Origin: Glandiceps talaboti
Taxonomy: Eukaryota > Hemichordata > Enteropneusta > Spengelidae
Assembly (NCBI RefSeq): GCF_964340395.1
Contig: NC_135560.1
Coordinates: forward strand, 15,957,598-16,019,597
Direction: 5' to 3'
DNA: 62,000 nucleotides
Shown: piece by piece, positions 61,832 to 62,000 of the stretch
How the letters are laid out: the number at the start of each line of letters is the position of its first letter
Numbering within the stretch: position 1 is the stretch's first letter
Notes under the pieces: model-generated
The model's database searches: none
What the model was told of the DNA's origin: nothing
Seen by the model: only the letters and a program-made list of their open reading frames with translations
Program-made: the position numbers and the translations under genes

Positions 61832-62000
61832 TTTTATTGCTCTTTTGTTTTTGTTTTTGTTTTGGTTACCATTTAATCACTTGTACTGCTCTTAGAGTAC
61901 TAACTTGATATTGTTTCAAAGATTTCCTAAAAAGATGTGGCGAATATTTTGATCTGATGTGAGCAGGGATATCATTCCATATTTTTGCATCTGCGAATGA
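61832..62000. other. Non-coding DNA to window end
   Basis: Nothing recognised and no gene visibly runs off the edge. Confidence 0.5.

Overview
This is nuclear DNA from a bilaterian animal. The evidence is the lack of bacterial-style gene packing, an AT-rich background, dense eukaryotic microsatellites, and one complete single-exon forkhead transcription-factor gene. That gene is FoxB class: it has the class's N-terminus, forkhead domain, FxIENI Groucho-type motif and C-terminal blocks. Its forkhead keeps the form seen in vertebrate FoxB proteins ([18 protein letters not shown] at the end) rather than the insect form. With the repeat-rich, AT-rich setting this suggests a marine invertebrate (hemichordate, cephalochordate or lophotrochozoan), but the species cannot be fixed from the window.

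Layout. Positions 1-20,525 are mostly single-copy-looking non-coding DNA with one compound microsatellite (5.2-5.5 kb), two GC-richer islands (6.2-6.35 kb, 10.1-10.35 kb) and a small imperfect duplication (17.5 kb). Positions 20.5-29.6 kb are repeat-rich: (AT)n tracts, a ~45-bp minisatellite present in both orientations (23.5-24.0 kb), a ~650-bp (TGTTG)n array, a TTTG/TATG/TGTC compound array, a ~51-bp minisatellite whose units carry a CCAAT-type site, and a GGT/GCT-rich block with a G-quadruplex motif. Positions 29.6-35.3 kb are non-coding and lead to the FoxB promoter-proximal region. FoxB occupies 35,358-36,347 on the plus strand, with a candidate poly(A) signal 1.1 kb downstream. Positions 37.5-48 kb hold no recognisable gene, but contain two small ORFs with secretory-type N-termini (43.8 and 44.1 kb), candidate regulatory clusters (41.6, 46.2, 46.8 kb) and a possible tRNA-derived SINE (47.5 kb). 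Positions 48-62 kb are again rich in microsatellites, including a higher-order TATG array at 56.7-57.2 kb and a second copy of the 45-bp minisatellite beside a second (TGTTG)n tract (60.5-61.1 kb).

Only one gene is certain, so there is no pathway to reconstruct. The picture is a developmental regulator alone in a gene-poor territory of about 60 kb, where any function beyond FoxB is likely to be cis-regulatory. Most long ORFs in the window (poly-Cys/Val/Tyr, poly-His, Leu/Ser) are microsatellites read as protein and are not annotated as genes.
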